A stretch of 64,000 nucleotides of DNA from Rhodoferax sp. OV413 (GTDB lineage Bacteria; Pseudomonadota; Gammaproteobacteria; Burkholderiales; Burkholderiaceae_C). The DNA lies in contig CAMAWD010000011.1 in the NCBI GenBank assembly GCA_945861785.1, positions 52,397 to 116,396 on the forward strand. Direction: 5' to 3'. Below the pieces are notes generated by a model, which was not told where the DNA came from, searched no databases, and was given only the letters and a program-made list of their open reading frames with translations. Every line of letters begins with the position of its first letter. Position 1 is the first letter of the stretch. Positions 27,593 to 35,518 of this stretch are shown in pieces. The position numbers and the translations under genes were made by a program.

Positions 27593-27889
27593 TCATCCAG
27601 CCTTGACGCCTTTGACCAGAGCGATGTCCTGCTCGGCATCGGCATCGGTGTAAGGGAAGATCTGGTCCGGGCGCGTTGCAAGGCGCTTATCGAAAAGCGC
27701 CAGGAAAGGCGCCAAAGCGGGATCTTCCGCATCTTGCGCACCAGCCTTGGCCAGGCGCACCTCGCCCGCTTCGGTCACGCGGTAAAGCAAGCGGTCTTGT
27801 TTGCCCAGGCCCAGCACCTTGCGAACCGCGTCGGGGATGGTGGTCTGATAACGCGATGTCAAGGTGGATTCGGCTGTGAGGATGGTCAT
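27593..27889 (-). CDS. prlF: PrlF (SohA)-type AbrB-fold antitoxin
   Basis: 98 residues from ATG 27889. The N-terminal swapped-hairpin domain reads ESTLTSRYQTTIPDAVRKVL and the C-terminal tail FPYTDADAEQDIALVKGVKA contacts the toxin in this family. It is followed after 4 bases by yhaV. PrlF-YhaV complexes repress their own promoter; an AATGCA/TGCATT inverted repeat lies 32 bases upstream. Confidence 0.92.
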   Translation of the reverse strand: MTILTAESTLTSRYQTTIPDAVRKVLGLGKQDRLLYRVTEAGEVRLAKAGAQDAEDPALAPFLALFDKRLATRPDQIFPYTDADAEQDIALVKGVKAG

Positions 27890-27920
27890 GGCAAGCCCCC
27901 GGTGTTTAAAAGTCGATGGT

Positions 27921-27934
27921 AATGCAAATGCATT
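27921..27934. promoter_or_regulatory. Inverted repeat upstream of prlF-yhaV
   Basis: AATGCA-AA-TGCATT, a perfect 6-bp inverted repeat in the short space between the end of the brxC fragment and prlF. It is placed where an autoregulatory operator would be. Function is inferred from position only. Confidence 0.45.
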
Positions 27935-27935
27935 C

Positions 27936-28655
27936 TCAGAGTTGAACCGGGCCCATTTGAAGCTTGGCCAGCGCGGCGGCACGAACGTCGGCCAGCCATG
28001 CGTCGAGCTCCGCCTCGGTGCGCACCATGCGGGACGGCACCTGCACCTGTTGGCCCTTGGGCTCGAGCTTGCGGGCATATTGGTTGACGTCCCGCTCCAG
28101 GAACTTGCCCACCGCCACCGGCTGACCACTCGCCGCAGTCACCTTGAGTTGCCCCGCAGAGAAAAGAACCGCCAGTACCGCGTTGACGGCCTCGTTGCTC
28201 CAGCCATACGGCGTGCCCATGAAGCGCTCGCGCAGTTTGAGGCCCTTGAACGAGCCGGAACCCAGGAACGCGAAAACCTCCAATGCCATCGGGTGCGTCT
28301 CGGCGGGTGTCATGTGGCCGCTGCGCTCCAGCGCGTTCACCAGGCCCTTGGCCGCGTCCTGGTAGGCCTGCGGCCATCCGGTGGAATCCGCCAAGGAAAA
28401 CTTGTGAAAAAGGCGGGCGGCGCCGTCGGCTGCAGCCTTGCGCAGCCGGTCTTCGAGGCTGCTGCCTTCGTCGATGGCCTGGCCACCACCCTGGAAGACC
28501 TGGGCGTTTTTGATCGACTCCTTCAACAGGGCGGCGACGTCGCGGCTGGCTTCCGATTGCTGCATGAGCAGAGCGTTGCGGGCTTCCTGGCCTTCCGCGG
28601 TCTTGGGCGTGCCGAAGTGGTCCAAGGTGCGGGTGGCGGCCTCGTGTACATCGCC
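27936..28655 (-). pseudogene. C-terminal fragment of BREX ATPase BrxC
   Basis: About 240 residues of open frame. Landmarks recalled from BrxC C-termini: LDHFGTPKTAEGQEARNALL, NAQVFQGGGQAIDEG, and GTPYGWSNEAVNAVLAVLFS with AGQLKV, then a tail ending GPVQL. BrxC is normally about 1100-1200 residues with an N-terminal P-loop; that part is absent. The 5' end is joined out of frame to another protein fragment at about 28650. No brxA, brxB, pglX, pglZ or brxL is visible. It is a leftover of a BREX phage-exclusion locus. Confidence 0.65.
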
Positions 28656-29098
28656 TGTGAGAATCGTGCAGGGGCGTACTCGCGGATCCAGGCTTCGAAG
28701 TCTTCCCGGCCAAGCGTCTTGCCAATGGCCGTCCCCAAGACCATGTCCAAACACCCGCGCAAGACCGGTTCCCGCGCAAGCGCCAACAAGCCCGCCAGGA
28801 CAGGGATGTCCACCGGATACAAAACACTGAGCCGCCTGAACTCCCGGAAGATCGCCAGGGCTGGTCGCAATCCGTACAAGCCGCGAAGGAATGCGAAGGT
28901 CTTGACCCGGTTGGCTGCCGACGCCTTGTGCAGTGCGTCTTGGTCGACGGCCAGATGCCGGAATGTATCGACATCGGCATCCTGCGGCGCGACCGCCAGC
29001 AATGCCGTCAACTCTGGCAGCATGACGGAACGGGAGCTGAGCACGCCGCCGTCTGCAAAGCCAAGCGCCTTTCGATTTGAAAATTGGATGTCCGACAT
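28650..29098 (-). pseudogene. Unidentified N-terminal fragment fused to the brxC remnant
   Basis: From ATG 29098 (MSDIQFSNRKALGFADGG) about 150 residues read without interruption to RFSQAMYT, where the frame runs into brxC sequence in a different frame. The middle is helical and Leu/Arg rich (FLRGLYGLRPALAIFREFRR, LAGLLALAREPVLRGCLDMV). I do not recognise the family with certainty. The position suggests the first gene of the lost BREX operon, whose 3' end was removed by the deletion that truncated brxC. Confidence 0.5.
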
Positions 29099-29213
29099 CA
29101 AGTCAAAGGCCCTTTGTTCTGCTGTTTGCACCCTTGGGCAATGGTGCATTTTGAACCCATGGTAACGGCTTTCAACCATGCTTTGAGGGGCGCTTTGCAT
29201 AAGCCCCAGCATG

Positions 29214-30875
29214 TCATACACCGAGCGTACGCTGCAGCATGGCGGCGGTGCCTGAGGAGACGACCCATTCGAGGTGAATGTGGGCCCTGGTGAGACCGAC
29301 AAACAACAGTCTTTTGCTGATCGGATCGAGTCCCGGCAGGTCACACTCTGTCAAGACGATGGCCGGCGCGGCCTGGCCCTTGAACCTGCGGACAGAGTCG
29401 ATCAGCAGTACGCCATCGGACCAGATCGCCGAACCGCCATCATCAAATCGGCCGGTGAACCGGCGCAGCGGCCACGATCCCAGATTTTCAAGGCCTTGCA
29501 GAACCGACCGTTCACGACCCCGCATGCTGACAATCGCGATGTCTTCCAGTGCGAATCCCCGCTGCAAACAGCGTTGAACCGCCTCGACGGTACAGGGGGC
29601 CACCCGTTCAGGGGACTGGTAAATGATCGGGTCCGGCATCTCCCCTTCATGGGGTGACAGCGCCTCCACCTCGATGGCCGTCAACTGCAGGCCGTTGATC
29701 AACCGGACCAGGGCACGCGGTGAGCGGAAATTCTCGTTTGAGGTGATCGTCACCGCGTCGGGAATGTCAAAGGATTCCCGGTCCTTGTACAGCTGTTGCT
29801 CCGGGTCTTCCAGCAGGAAGGCACCACCCTGCGGCCGCAGCCGCTGCAGCATGGACTGAACCCATTCCGGTTGGAGGTCTTGCACTTCATCCAGAACGAG
29901 CAGGTCCAGATCTGGCTCGGCATGCTGCATCACGGCCATGCAATGCATGGCGATTACGTCAAACGCACCCGGCGCCGTGAAATCGGCGACAAGGCCCGAA
30001 CGGCGCGCTACGCGCAAGCAAAACTCGTGAAATGTCTCTACGGGCGCACGCACCGGCGCCACCTGCGCGATGTGGTCTGCCAGTGCCCGATTGAAACAGA
30101 CATAGGCAGCCTTTTTGCCTGCAACATCCGCCTCGCGCAGCAATCGCAGCGCCAACTGCGTCTTGCCAGACCCGGCCGTGCCGACAACCCGGACCACACC
30201 AGACGGCACCTGGATGCGGGGCACCCAGGTGGCCAAGCCCGCAGACAGTCGGGTTGCGACCGCCTGGAGTCGCCCTGCGAGAGCAGAAACATCCGGCTCC
30301 ACCCGAAAGCGGTTCTCGAAGAAGGCTTGCACACGCTCCAACGTGGTGCCGGTTCGTGCGCCGGGCCCGAGAACCTGCACGACGCGCGAGACGACCTGGT
30401 CGAAGTCGGCGCTGTCCACAATGCGCTCACGCGGCCATTGAACCGTCTCGGAGGTGACCCGCACGTTGGGCAGCACCAGCAAATGGCGCAGTTGCACATC
30501 CAGCCCCACATCGCGCATGCGGGTGAGCAGCGCGCCGAATTGCAACCTGGCCTGCGCTGTGACGTCCCTATCGCGGGTGCCGTAGGTCTTGAAGATACCA
30601 TCCGGGCGGAACTCGACGGCACCGGCCTTCACTTCCATCAAGAGCACATCGCCGCTCTGGTTCAACACCACGATGTCGATCTCGCCATGCTGCTCCAATG
30701 GGCCGATGCCACGCGACCAGTCAACGCTGTGGAACAGCGTGTAGGCATCGGACAGGCCGCGCTCCAGGGTCTGGAGCAGGTCAAGTTCCGCGTAGGCCCC
30801 TGCGGTCGTTGCCAATCGCGGGGAAATGGACGGGCAAAGGCAGGCCATGGCGGTGCAATGTTCTTGTTGTTGCAT
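29214..30875 (-). CDS. NERD-domain superfamily I helicase
   Basis: 553 residues from ATG 30875, with AGGG 9 bases upstream; ATG 30848 is an alternative. Residues about 25-135 form a NERD nuclease-related domain (GEIDIVVLNQSG with Asp67, LLMEVKAGAVE with Glu81 and Lys83). A UvrD-like ATPase follows: Walker A GTAGSGKT (232-239), LVLDEVQDLQPEW with DEVQD at 329-333, and RRFKGQAAPAIVLTE then LLFVGLTRAHIHLEWV. The architecture implies cleavage and unwinding of nucleic acid, possibly in defence. It lies 41 bases downstream of the VWA gene (30917-32290), so it may belong to that operon. Confidence 0.88.
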   Translation of the reverse strand: MQQQEHCTAMACLCPSISPRLATTAGAYAELDLLQTLERGLSDAYTLFHSVDWSRGIGPLEQHGEIDIVVLNQSGDVLLMEVKAGAVEFRPDGIFKTYGTRDRDVTAQARLQFGALLTRMRDVGLDVQLRHLLVLPNVRVTSETVQWPRERIVDSADFDQVVSRVVQVLGPGARTGTTLERVQAFFENRFRVEPDVSALAGRLQAVATRLSAGLATWVPRIQVPSGVVRVVGTAGSGKTQLALRLLREADVAGKKAAYVCFNRALADHIAQVAPVRAPVETFHEFCLRVARRSGLVADFTAPGAFDVIAMHCMAVMQHAEPDLDLLVLDEVQDLQPEWVQSMLQRLRPQGGAFLLEDPEQQLYKDRESFDIPDAVTITSNENFRSPRALVRLINGLQLTAIEVEALSPHEGEMPDPIIYQSPERVAPCTVEAVQRCLQRGFALEDIAIVSMRGRERSVLQGLENLGSWPLRRFTGRFDDGGSAIWSDGVLLIDSVRRFKGQAAPAIVLTECDLPGLDPISKRLLFVGLTRAHIHLEWVVSSGTAAMLQRTLGV

Positions 30876-30916
30876 CCGATACTACCCTGAGCAGTGGCCA
30901 TGGCATTCCGATCAGG

Positions 30917-32290
30917 TCAGGTTTTGCGACCCTTGCCTTCAGAACTCTTGCGCCGCAGGAACGCCGGGATATCCCCTCGATCGGTTTCGTCTGCCGCATA
31001 AAGCAAGACATCGTCCGACGACAACCGCGAAGACATCTTGACCTGGTTGTAGCGAAGTTCCTTCTGGGCCAGCACCGCGTCCCGCTCGGCCAGTTCCTTC
31101 AGGCGTTGCACCTTGTCCTTCAGCCATGGATGGGTGGCGGCGCTGGCCTCCATCCGTGCCAGCAGCTCTTGCGCCGCCGTGGTGTCGCCCGCCAGCAGCA
31201 GGCTGCGGACCCTGGCGCCCGACTCGCCGAACTGGACCTCCAACAGTCGCTGGGCAACCATCTCGTCTCGCGGCAGCGCTTGCAAGGCTACAGGGTCAAG
31301 GCTGTCGAGGGCCAGGACCGGCGAATCAACAGACACGGCATGGCCATCCATGGACTCTGCCTGCAACACAGCCGTGAGCAGCGCGCGCTGGCCCATGCCG
31401 GCAAAGACCCCCTGCGGGTCATTGGGGGAACCGGGCGCCACATGCAGCCGTACCAGCACCCAGGACTCCGCGCACCAGGCGAGGTCAGACAGACTGATCG
31501 TCTGGTCTGGGTTCTGGCGCACCAGGCCCACCGGCTCGACGATCACACCCGGGCCGGCGACCAGCTTGACACGCAACTTGCGCAGGCACATGGCCTCCAG
31601 CAGCGCCAGTTCTTCGTCGAAGCCGTCGAACAGGTCCTCCGCGTGCTGGCCATAGTATTGCTGACCACCACCGGCACGGGCCATACCGAGCATCAGGTCT
31701 TCGTTGAAACCGCGGCCGAGCCCGACCGTCGTGGTGCTCACTCCGGTGGCCAGCCACCGCGCGCAGTGTTGTTCAATCTGGGCCTGGTCGACCAGCCCCT
31801 GGTTGGCCTGCCCGTCGGACAGCAGGATCACCCGTGAGATGCTGTCCTTGGTGCCCGATTCCAGCTGCCGCGCGCCTGCCTCCCATCCGGCGTAGAGGTT
31901 CGTGCTGCCACCACTCTCAATGCCCGCCAATGCAACTTGCACGGCCGCGGCATTGGTGGCAGCGCGCAATGGCACCGGGCGCTGGACGTTGTCGTCGTAC
32001 AGCACAACGGCCACCTGATCGGTGGGCTGTAGCCGGCCCACGATGTGGTTCACGCAGCGCAGCGCTTGCGTCAGGGGCTCGCCGAACATGCTGCCGGAGC
32101 GGTCCACCACCAGTGCCAGACGCAGGGGTGGGCGCGCCTTTGGACTGCCCTGCCCGGCTTGCATCGGCATGTCAGGTGCCTGCACGCGAACCAGCACTTC
32201 CAGCGTGCCGCCAGCCGCAGGAACGCCGGTACGGATGGGGCTCAGGATGACCGTGGGCGTTACCGCCGAGAAGGGAGTGCTTTCTGGCAT
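30917..32290 (-). CDS. VWA-domain protein of the MoxR cluster
   Basis: 457 residues. The von Willebrand A domain covers about residues 55-235, with the MIDAS motif DRSGS at 63-67 and the downstream metal contacts GGSTNLYAGW and LLSDGQANQGL. The C-terminal 200 residues are helical (VRSLLLAGDTTAAQELLARM, ERDAVLAQKELRYNQVK) and end in a basic tail. No signal peptide or membrane segment is seen, so it is cytosolic. Architecture resembles TerY-like or chloride-channel-type VWA proteins that work with MoxR ATPases. It starts 54 bases after the small gene at 32345-32524. Confidence 0.88.
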   Translation of the reverse strand: MPESTPFSAVTPTVILSPIRTGVPAAGGTLEVLVRVQAPDMPMQAGQGSPKARPPLRLALVVDRSGSMFGEPLTQALRCVNHIVGRLQPTDQVAVVLYDDNVQRPVPLRAATNAAAVQVALAGIESGGSTNLYAGWEAGARQLESGTKDSISRVILLSDGQANQGLVDQAQIEQHCARWLATGVSTTTVGLGRGFNEDLMLGMARAGGGQQYYGQHAEDLFDGFDEELALLEAMCLRKLRVKLVAGPGVIVEPVGLVRQNPDQTISLSDLAWCAESWVLVRLHVAPGSPNDPQGVFAGMGQRALLTAVLQAESMDGHAVSVDSPVLALDSLDPVALQALPRDEMVAQRLLEVQFGESGARVRSLLLAGDTTAAQELLARMEASAATHPWLKDKVQRLKELAERDAVLAQKELRYNQVKMSSRLSSDDVLLYAADETDRGDIPAFLRRKSSEGKGRKT

Positions 32291-32344
32291 GGGGAAGTCC
32301 TTGTATTTGTTGAACGACAGGGATGAGTTTGGGCGCAGCGAGGG

Positions 32345-32524
32345 TCAGCGGATGAGCCTGCCGCGCTGTTCATATGGCCAGTGCCTGGGGCGCAACTGAC
32401 AGGCATTCCCGGATTGTTCGAGCCATCGATACAAAGCCAGGACAAACTGCCGACGCAACTCTGGCGGAATACATGTCGCATCGTGGGGAACGTGCAGAAT
32501 TACCCAGCGCGGCAGGCTCATCAT
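32345..32524 (-). CDS. 59-residue protein resembling the N-terminus of N-formylglutamate amidohydrolase
   Basis: ATG 32524 overlaps the stop of the SAM-synthetase-like gene (ATGA). The product begins MMSLPRWVILHVPHDATCIP, then PELRRQFVL, which resembles the opening of N-formylglutamate amidohydrolase-type hydrolases (VPH-S/D-x...IPxExRxQF). It then departs into ALYRWLEQSGNACQ and stops at 32347-32345. Full enzymes have 250 or more residues, so this is a truncated relic or a new microprotein kept by coupling. Below the size normally listed by gene finders. Confidence 0.55.
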   Translation of the reverse strand: MMSLPRWVILHVPHDATCIPPELRRQFVLALYRWLEQSGNACQLRPRHWPYEQRGRLIR

Positions 32525-33711
32525 GCCGCCTCTCCCTTGGCGGATCGCAAGTTGCCATCCAGGTGCGGCCAGGGACTTTCACTGGACGGAGCGGTACTGC
32601 GGTTCCTGAGCACATGGCGTGTAGCGGGATGCTTCCCCATGGGTTCCAACTCGCCTGGCAATTCCCACGCAAACACGCCGTTGCCCTGGTCACTCGCGGC
32701 AAGCCCCGGCGGCAACCGCGCCAGCATGGCGTCAAAATTGAAGAAGCCGTTGCTCTGCCGTTCCCCGCGGCTTCCCATCTCCCAGGTTTCCCGCAGCGGC
32801 ACATTGCGGTTCGGCGCATAGGCCAGACGTATGGTGCATTCCGGTGCGCCGGTCTGCACGGCGTGCACCGCCGCCTGGCGTGCGGCCCTGGACGCAAGGC
32901 GGTCGATATGCGCCGGATGCTTTCCCGCAAGCGCCCCGCCGCCCAGCGGGACACGCGGCCCGAAGTAGTCCATCACCAGCTTGCGTCCGGTCTGACCGTT
33001 GTCGCCGTCGCTGCCACCACGCAGATGGGGACCGTTGGGGTTGACCAACACCCCGACAGTGCGCCAGCGCTGCACCCATCGCGCATCGGATGCTTGCAGG
33101 GCCCCATAACAATCGCGCAGGCATTCGTGAACGCGTTGGGTCAAGTCCATCAGGCCCAGGCCGGGAGGCTGCTGCAGCGTCACCAGAACCGTCTCCAGCG
33201 TCCAGACGTTTGCCTCTTCACGCATCGCGATCAACACCTTGCCGTCCGGACCACAGCCCTTGAGCAAGCCAGCCTGGCAGGCGGACCAAAGCCCATCCAC
33301 CAGGCTGTGCACCAGAAAATGCTCCGGCGGCAGGTAGCGTGTCTTGCGGTCGTACCCCGCATAACCGATCACGATGCACTGGTCATCGCAGATGGTGCGG
33401 CTCTCGGACGGGTCGTCGATGTTCCGGCAAACCGTGTCGGTCACCCGGTAGCGCGCGGCGTCAATATGGTTGGCGGCGTCCAGGCCGATGGAAAGGCCGG
33501 CCTGCACCAGGATCTCCGAGGGCGTGTGCGCCATGGGCTTGCGGGTCACGATGGTGCCAGACAGCCATGCCTGGTCGGCCCACACACCGACCTCGATCTG
33601 GGCAAACGCGGCCGGGTCGGCCGCCAGGGCCTGCGCCACGATGGTGTCCGCCACGCGGTCGCAGAACTTGTCGGGGTGTCCGGGCAGGACAGCTTCGGCG
33701 CAGTGGATCAT
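32521..33711 (-). CDS. S-adenosylmethionine synthetase-like protein
   Basis: 396 residues from ATG 33711, coupled to the upstream gene by ATGA. Motifs of MetK are present but diverged: GHPDKFCDRVAD at residues 11-22, a GYAGYDRKTRYLPPEHFLVH segment, GPHLRGGSDGDNGQTGRKLV and GGGALAGKHPAHIDRLASRA. The methionine and ATP contacts in these blocks are largely kept. MetK makes SAM from Met and ATP. A second, divergent copy inside a MoxR/VWA operon is unusual and suggests it supplies or consumes SAM, or a related nucleotide, for this system. Confidence 0.88.
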   Translation of the reverse strand: MIHCAEAVLPGHPDKFCDRVADTIVAQALAADPAAFAQIEVGVWADQAWLSGTIVTRKPMAHTPSEILVQAGLSIGLDAANHIDAARYRVTDTVCRNIDDPSESRTICDDQCIVIGYAGYDRKTRYLPPEHFLVHSLVDGLWSACQAGLLKGCGPDGKVLIAMREEANVWTLETVLVTLQQPPGLGLMDLTQRVHECLRDCYGALQASDARWVQRWRTVGVLVNPNGPHLRGGSDGDNGQTGRKLVMDYFGPRVPLGGGALAGKHPAHIDRLASRAARQAAVHAVQTGAPECTIRLAYAPNRNVPLRETWEMGSRGERQSNGFFNFDAMLARLPPGLAASDQGNGVFAWELPGELEPMGKHPATRHVLRNRSTAPSSESPWPHLDGNLRSAKGEAA

Positions 33712-35072
33712 GTGGGCACCTTTTCGAGTTGGGTGTAGGGCAACCCGGCCTTGGCGATCAGGCCCGGGTTGCCGCTGTGGGTCACCAGAACGTGCAGCCG
33801 GGTGCACTGGGTCTTCGCCACCTGGCTGCGACTTACGGCCTCGATGAAGCCGTCCGTCACCACGATCGCCGCGTCTGGCCGGGTCTTGGCCACATGCTCG
33901 AGCACACACTGCATCGATGTGCCGCCGGTGGTGGACGTGCGCAGCTGCCCGCGCTCGATCACCGCCGGTGCCACCTGGTCGCTGAAGGCCCAGAATGGCC
34001 GGCGAATATGGCGCCCCAGGCGGTTCAGCAAGGCGATGAGCATGGGCATCTCTGTGTTCATCGAGCCGCTGACGTCCAGATAGACCTGTGCACTGCCGTC
34101 ACGCATGCTGCGTTGCCCCTCCCACGCGGAATCGGGCAGGAAAGCAGACCACTGCGCCTTCAGGAACGCGCGCCGGTCTGAGGGCGACAGCACGGGTATG
34201 CGGTAGCTCCGCATTTCCTCGCGCCGCGCGCGCGAATGCCGGTCCGGCGTGACGTAGCGGCGGATGAGCGCGAGGGTGCGGGCCTCCCAGGCGCGCACCG
34301 GCGCCTTGGCCGCAGCGAACAGCGCGTCCACCATCGGCCCACCTATCCCGCGCTCACGCGGGCTGCGCCAGATGCCGGCCCCGTTCATCTGCTTGAGGGC
34401 GGACTCGGCGGCGCGCGCCAAGTCTCCGTCGAGCTCGCGCCCAAGGTCGTCGTGGTTGCCCAGAAAGTCTGACGCCTCCGACCCGCCCGGCGCCAGCGTG
34501 AACGGACCACAGGATTCCAGCTTCGAAGGCGTCAACACTTCGTGCCCGAAGGTATGGGCAAGGCTCTCGATGTCGTCCGCGATCAGGCGCCCGCTGTAGA
34601 GCCCGCCCCAGGCCCAGGCCCATTGCGGCACGTTTGCACCGTGCGCGTTCAACCATTGGAGTTCCACACCATTCATCGGTCGCAACAGCTTTTGCAGGCC
34701 GGTGCAATTGGCATAGTAGGTTGCCATCATCGACGAGTAGGCCTCGCCATACTGGCGGTGGATGATGGCGTTGATCACCGCATCGAAAGCCAGATGGCGT
34801 GCGGGTGTCAACGGCTGGCGGCCTTCCGTGTGGCGCAGCAGCACGTGCAGGAACTCATGCACCACCACGGCCTTGGCCTGCGTCTCTGTTTGTGCGTACT
34901 GCCCCAGGAACGCGAGGTTGACCAGCATGCGTGGTTGCGCTTCGCAGGTGACTGCCAGCGTCGAGATCTCTGTCGTGTATTCGACCTGGAGGATGCGCAG
35001 CGCGGCGCGGATCGCAAACGGGTTCTCGTCGATCAGTTCCTGCAACAGGGCTTCGAAGAGTGCGGGTGTCAT
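33708..35072 (-). CDS. DUF2201-like zinc-peptidase/VWA fusion protein
   Basis: 454 residues from ATG 35072. The N-terminal part has the zinc-peptidase signature VVHEFLHVLLRHTEG (HEFLH at 72-76) followed by HLAFDAVINAIIHRQYGE. The C-terminal part is VWA-like with YLDVSGSMNTEM (MIDAS DVSGS at 333-337). This peptidase-plus-VWA build matches the putative metallopeptidases commonly encoded next to MoxR ATPases. It is joined by ATGA to genes on both sides (35069-35518 and 32521-33711), implying a stoichiometric complex. Confidence 0.88.
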   Translation of the reverse strand: MTPALFEALLQELIDENPFAIRAALRILQVEYTTEISTLAVTCEAQPRMLVNLAFLGQYAQTETQAKAVVVHEFLHVLLRHTEGRQPLTPARHLAFDAVINAIIHRQYGEAYSSMMATYYANCTGLQKLLRPMNGVELQWLNAHGANVPQWAWAWGGLYSGRLIADDIESLAHTFGHEVLTPSKLESCGPFTLAPGGSEASDFLGNHDDLGRELDGDLARAAESALKQMNGAGIWRSPRERGIGGPMVDALFAAAKAPVRAWEARTLALIRRYVTPDRHSRARREEMRSYRIPVLSPSDRRAFLKAQWSAFLPDSAWEGQRSMRDGSAQVYLDVSGSMNTEMPMLIALLNRLGRHIRRPFWAFSDQVAPAVIERGQLRTSTTGGTSMQCVLEHVAKTRPDAAIVVTDGFIEAVSRSQVAKTQCTRLHVLVTHSGNPGLIAKAGLPYTQLEKVPT

Positions 35073-35518
35073 TGGTAGAACCTCTGCAGATCGAACAGGT
35101 CGACAACCCTGGACAGGCTGCTGCGCGTCCAGATGACGGGTCGGGCAGGGTCGAACAACTGTGCGGTGCACAAACCCAGCATCAGCGCCTGGCGCAACAC
35201 CTCGGCCGGTGGCGCATCCAGTGCGCACCCGGCATGGGTGGCCGGGCGGCAGATGTAGGGCCGATCCGGAATCTCGAAGCGGTGGCGCAGGTCTTCCGGC
35301 CGCTGGTAGCCCTCGTCAATGAGCAAATCATGCAATCGCTCCAGCGGATCTTCGCCCTGGCGGATGTCAAAACCGATGCGGATGACCCGGGGGCAGCGAA
35401 TCTCACCGTCATCCCGGCCGAGCAGCGATGAAGTGATCCGTTCGCGCCGGCTCCGCGAGGGCCGGCCGTAGCCGGAATTGGCGTGTCGGTCGGGCATGGG
35501 GGCGTGCTGCGGGATCAT
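35069..35518 (-). CDS. Conserved-position protein of unknown function in the MoxR operon
   Basis: 149 residues from ATG 35518. It overlaps MoxR upstream and the peptidase/VWA gene downstream, each by an ATGA. A basic, disordered N-terminus (MPDRHANSGYGRPSRSRRER) leads into a compact domain (PLERLHDLLIDEGYQRPEDL, FEIPDRPYICRPATHAGC) and an aromatic end (VVDLFDLQRFYQ). I recognise no family. Its coupling to both neighbours suggests a subunit or adaptor of the ATPase complex. Confidence 0.8.
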   Translation of the reverse strand: MIPQHAPMPDRHANSGYGRPSRSRRERITSSLLGRDDGEIRCPRVIRIGFDIRQGEDPLERLHDLLIDEGYQRPEDLRHRFEIPDRPYICRPATHAGCALDAPPAEVLRQALMLGLCTAQLFDPARPVIWTRSSLSRVVDLFDLQRFYQ

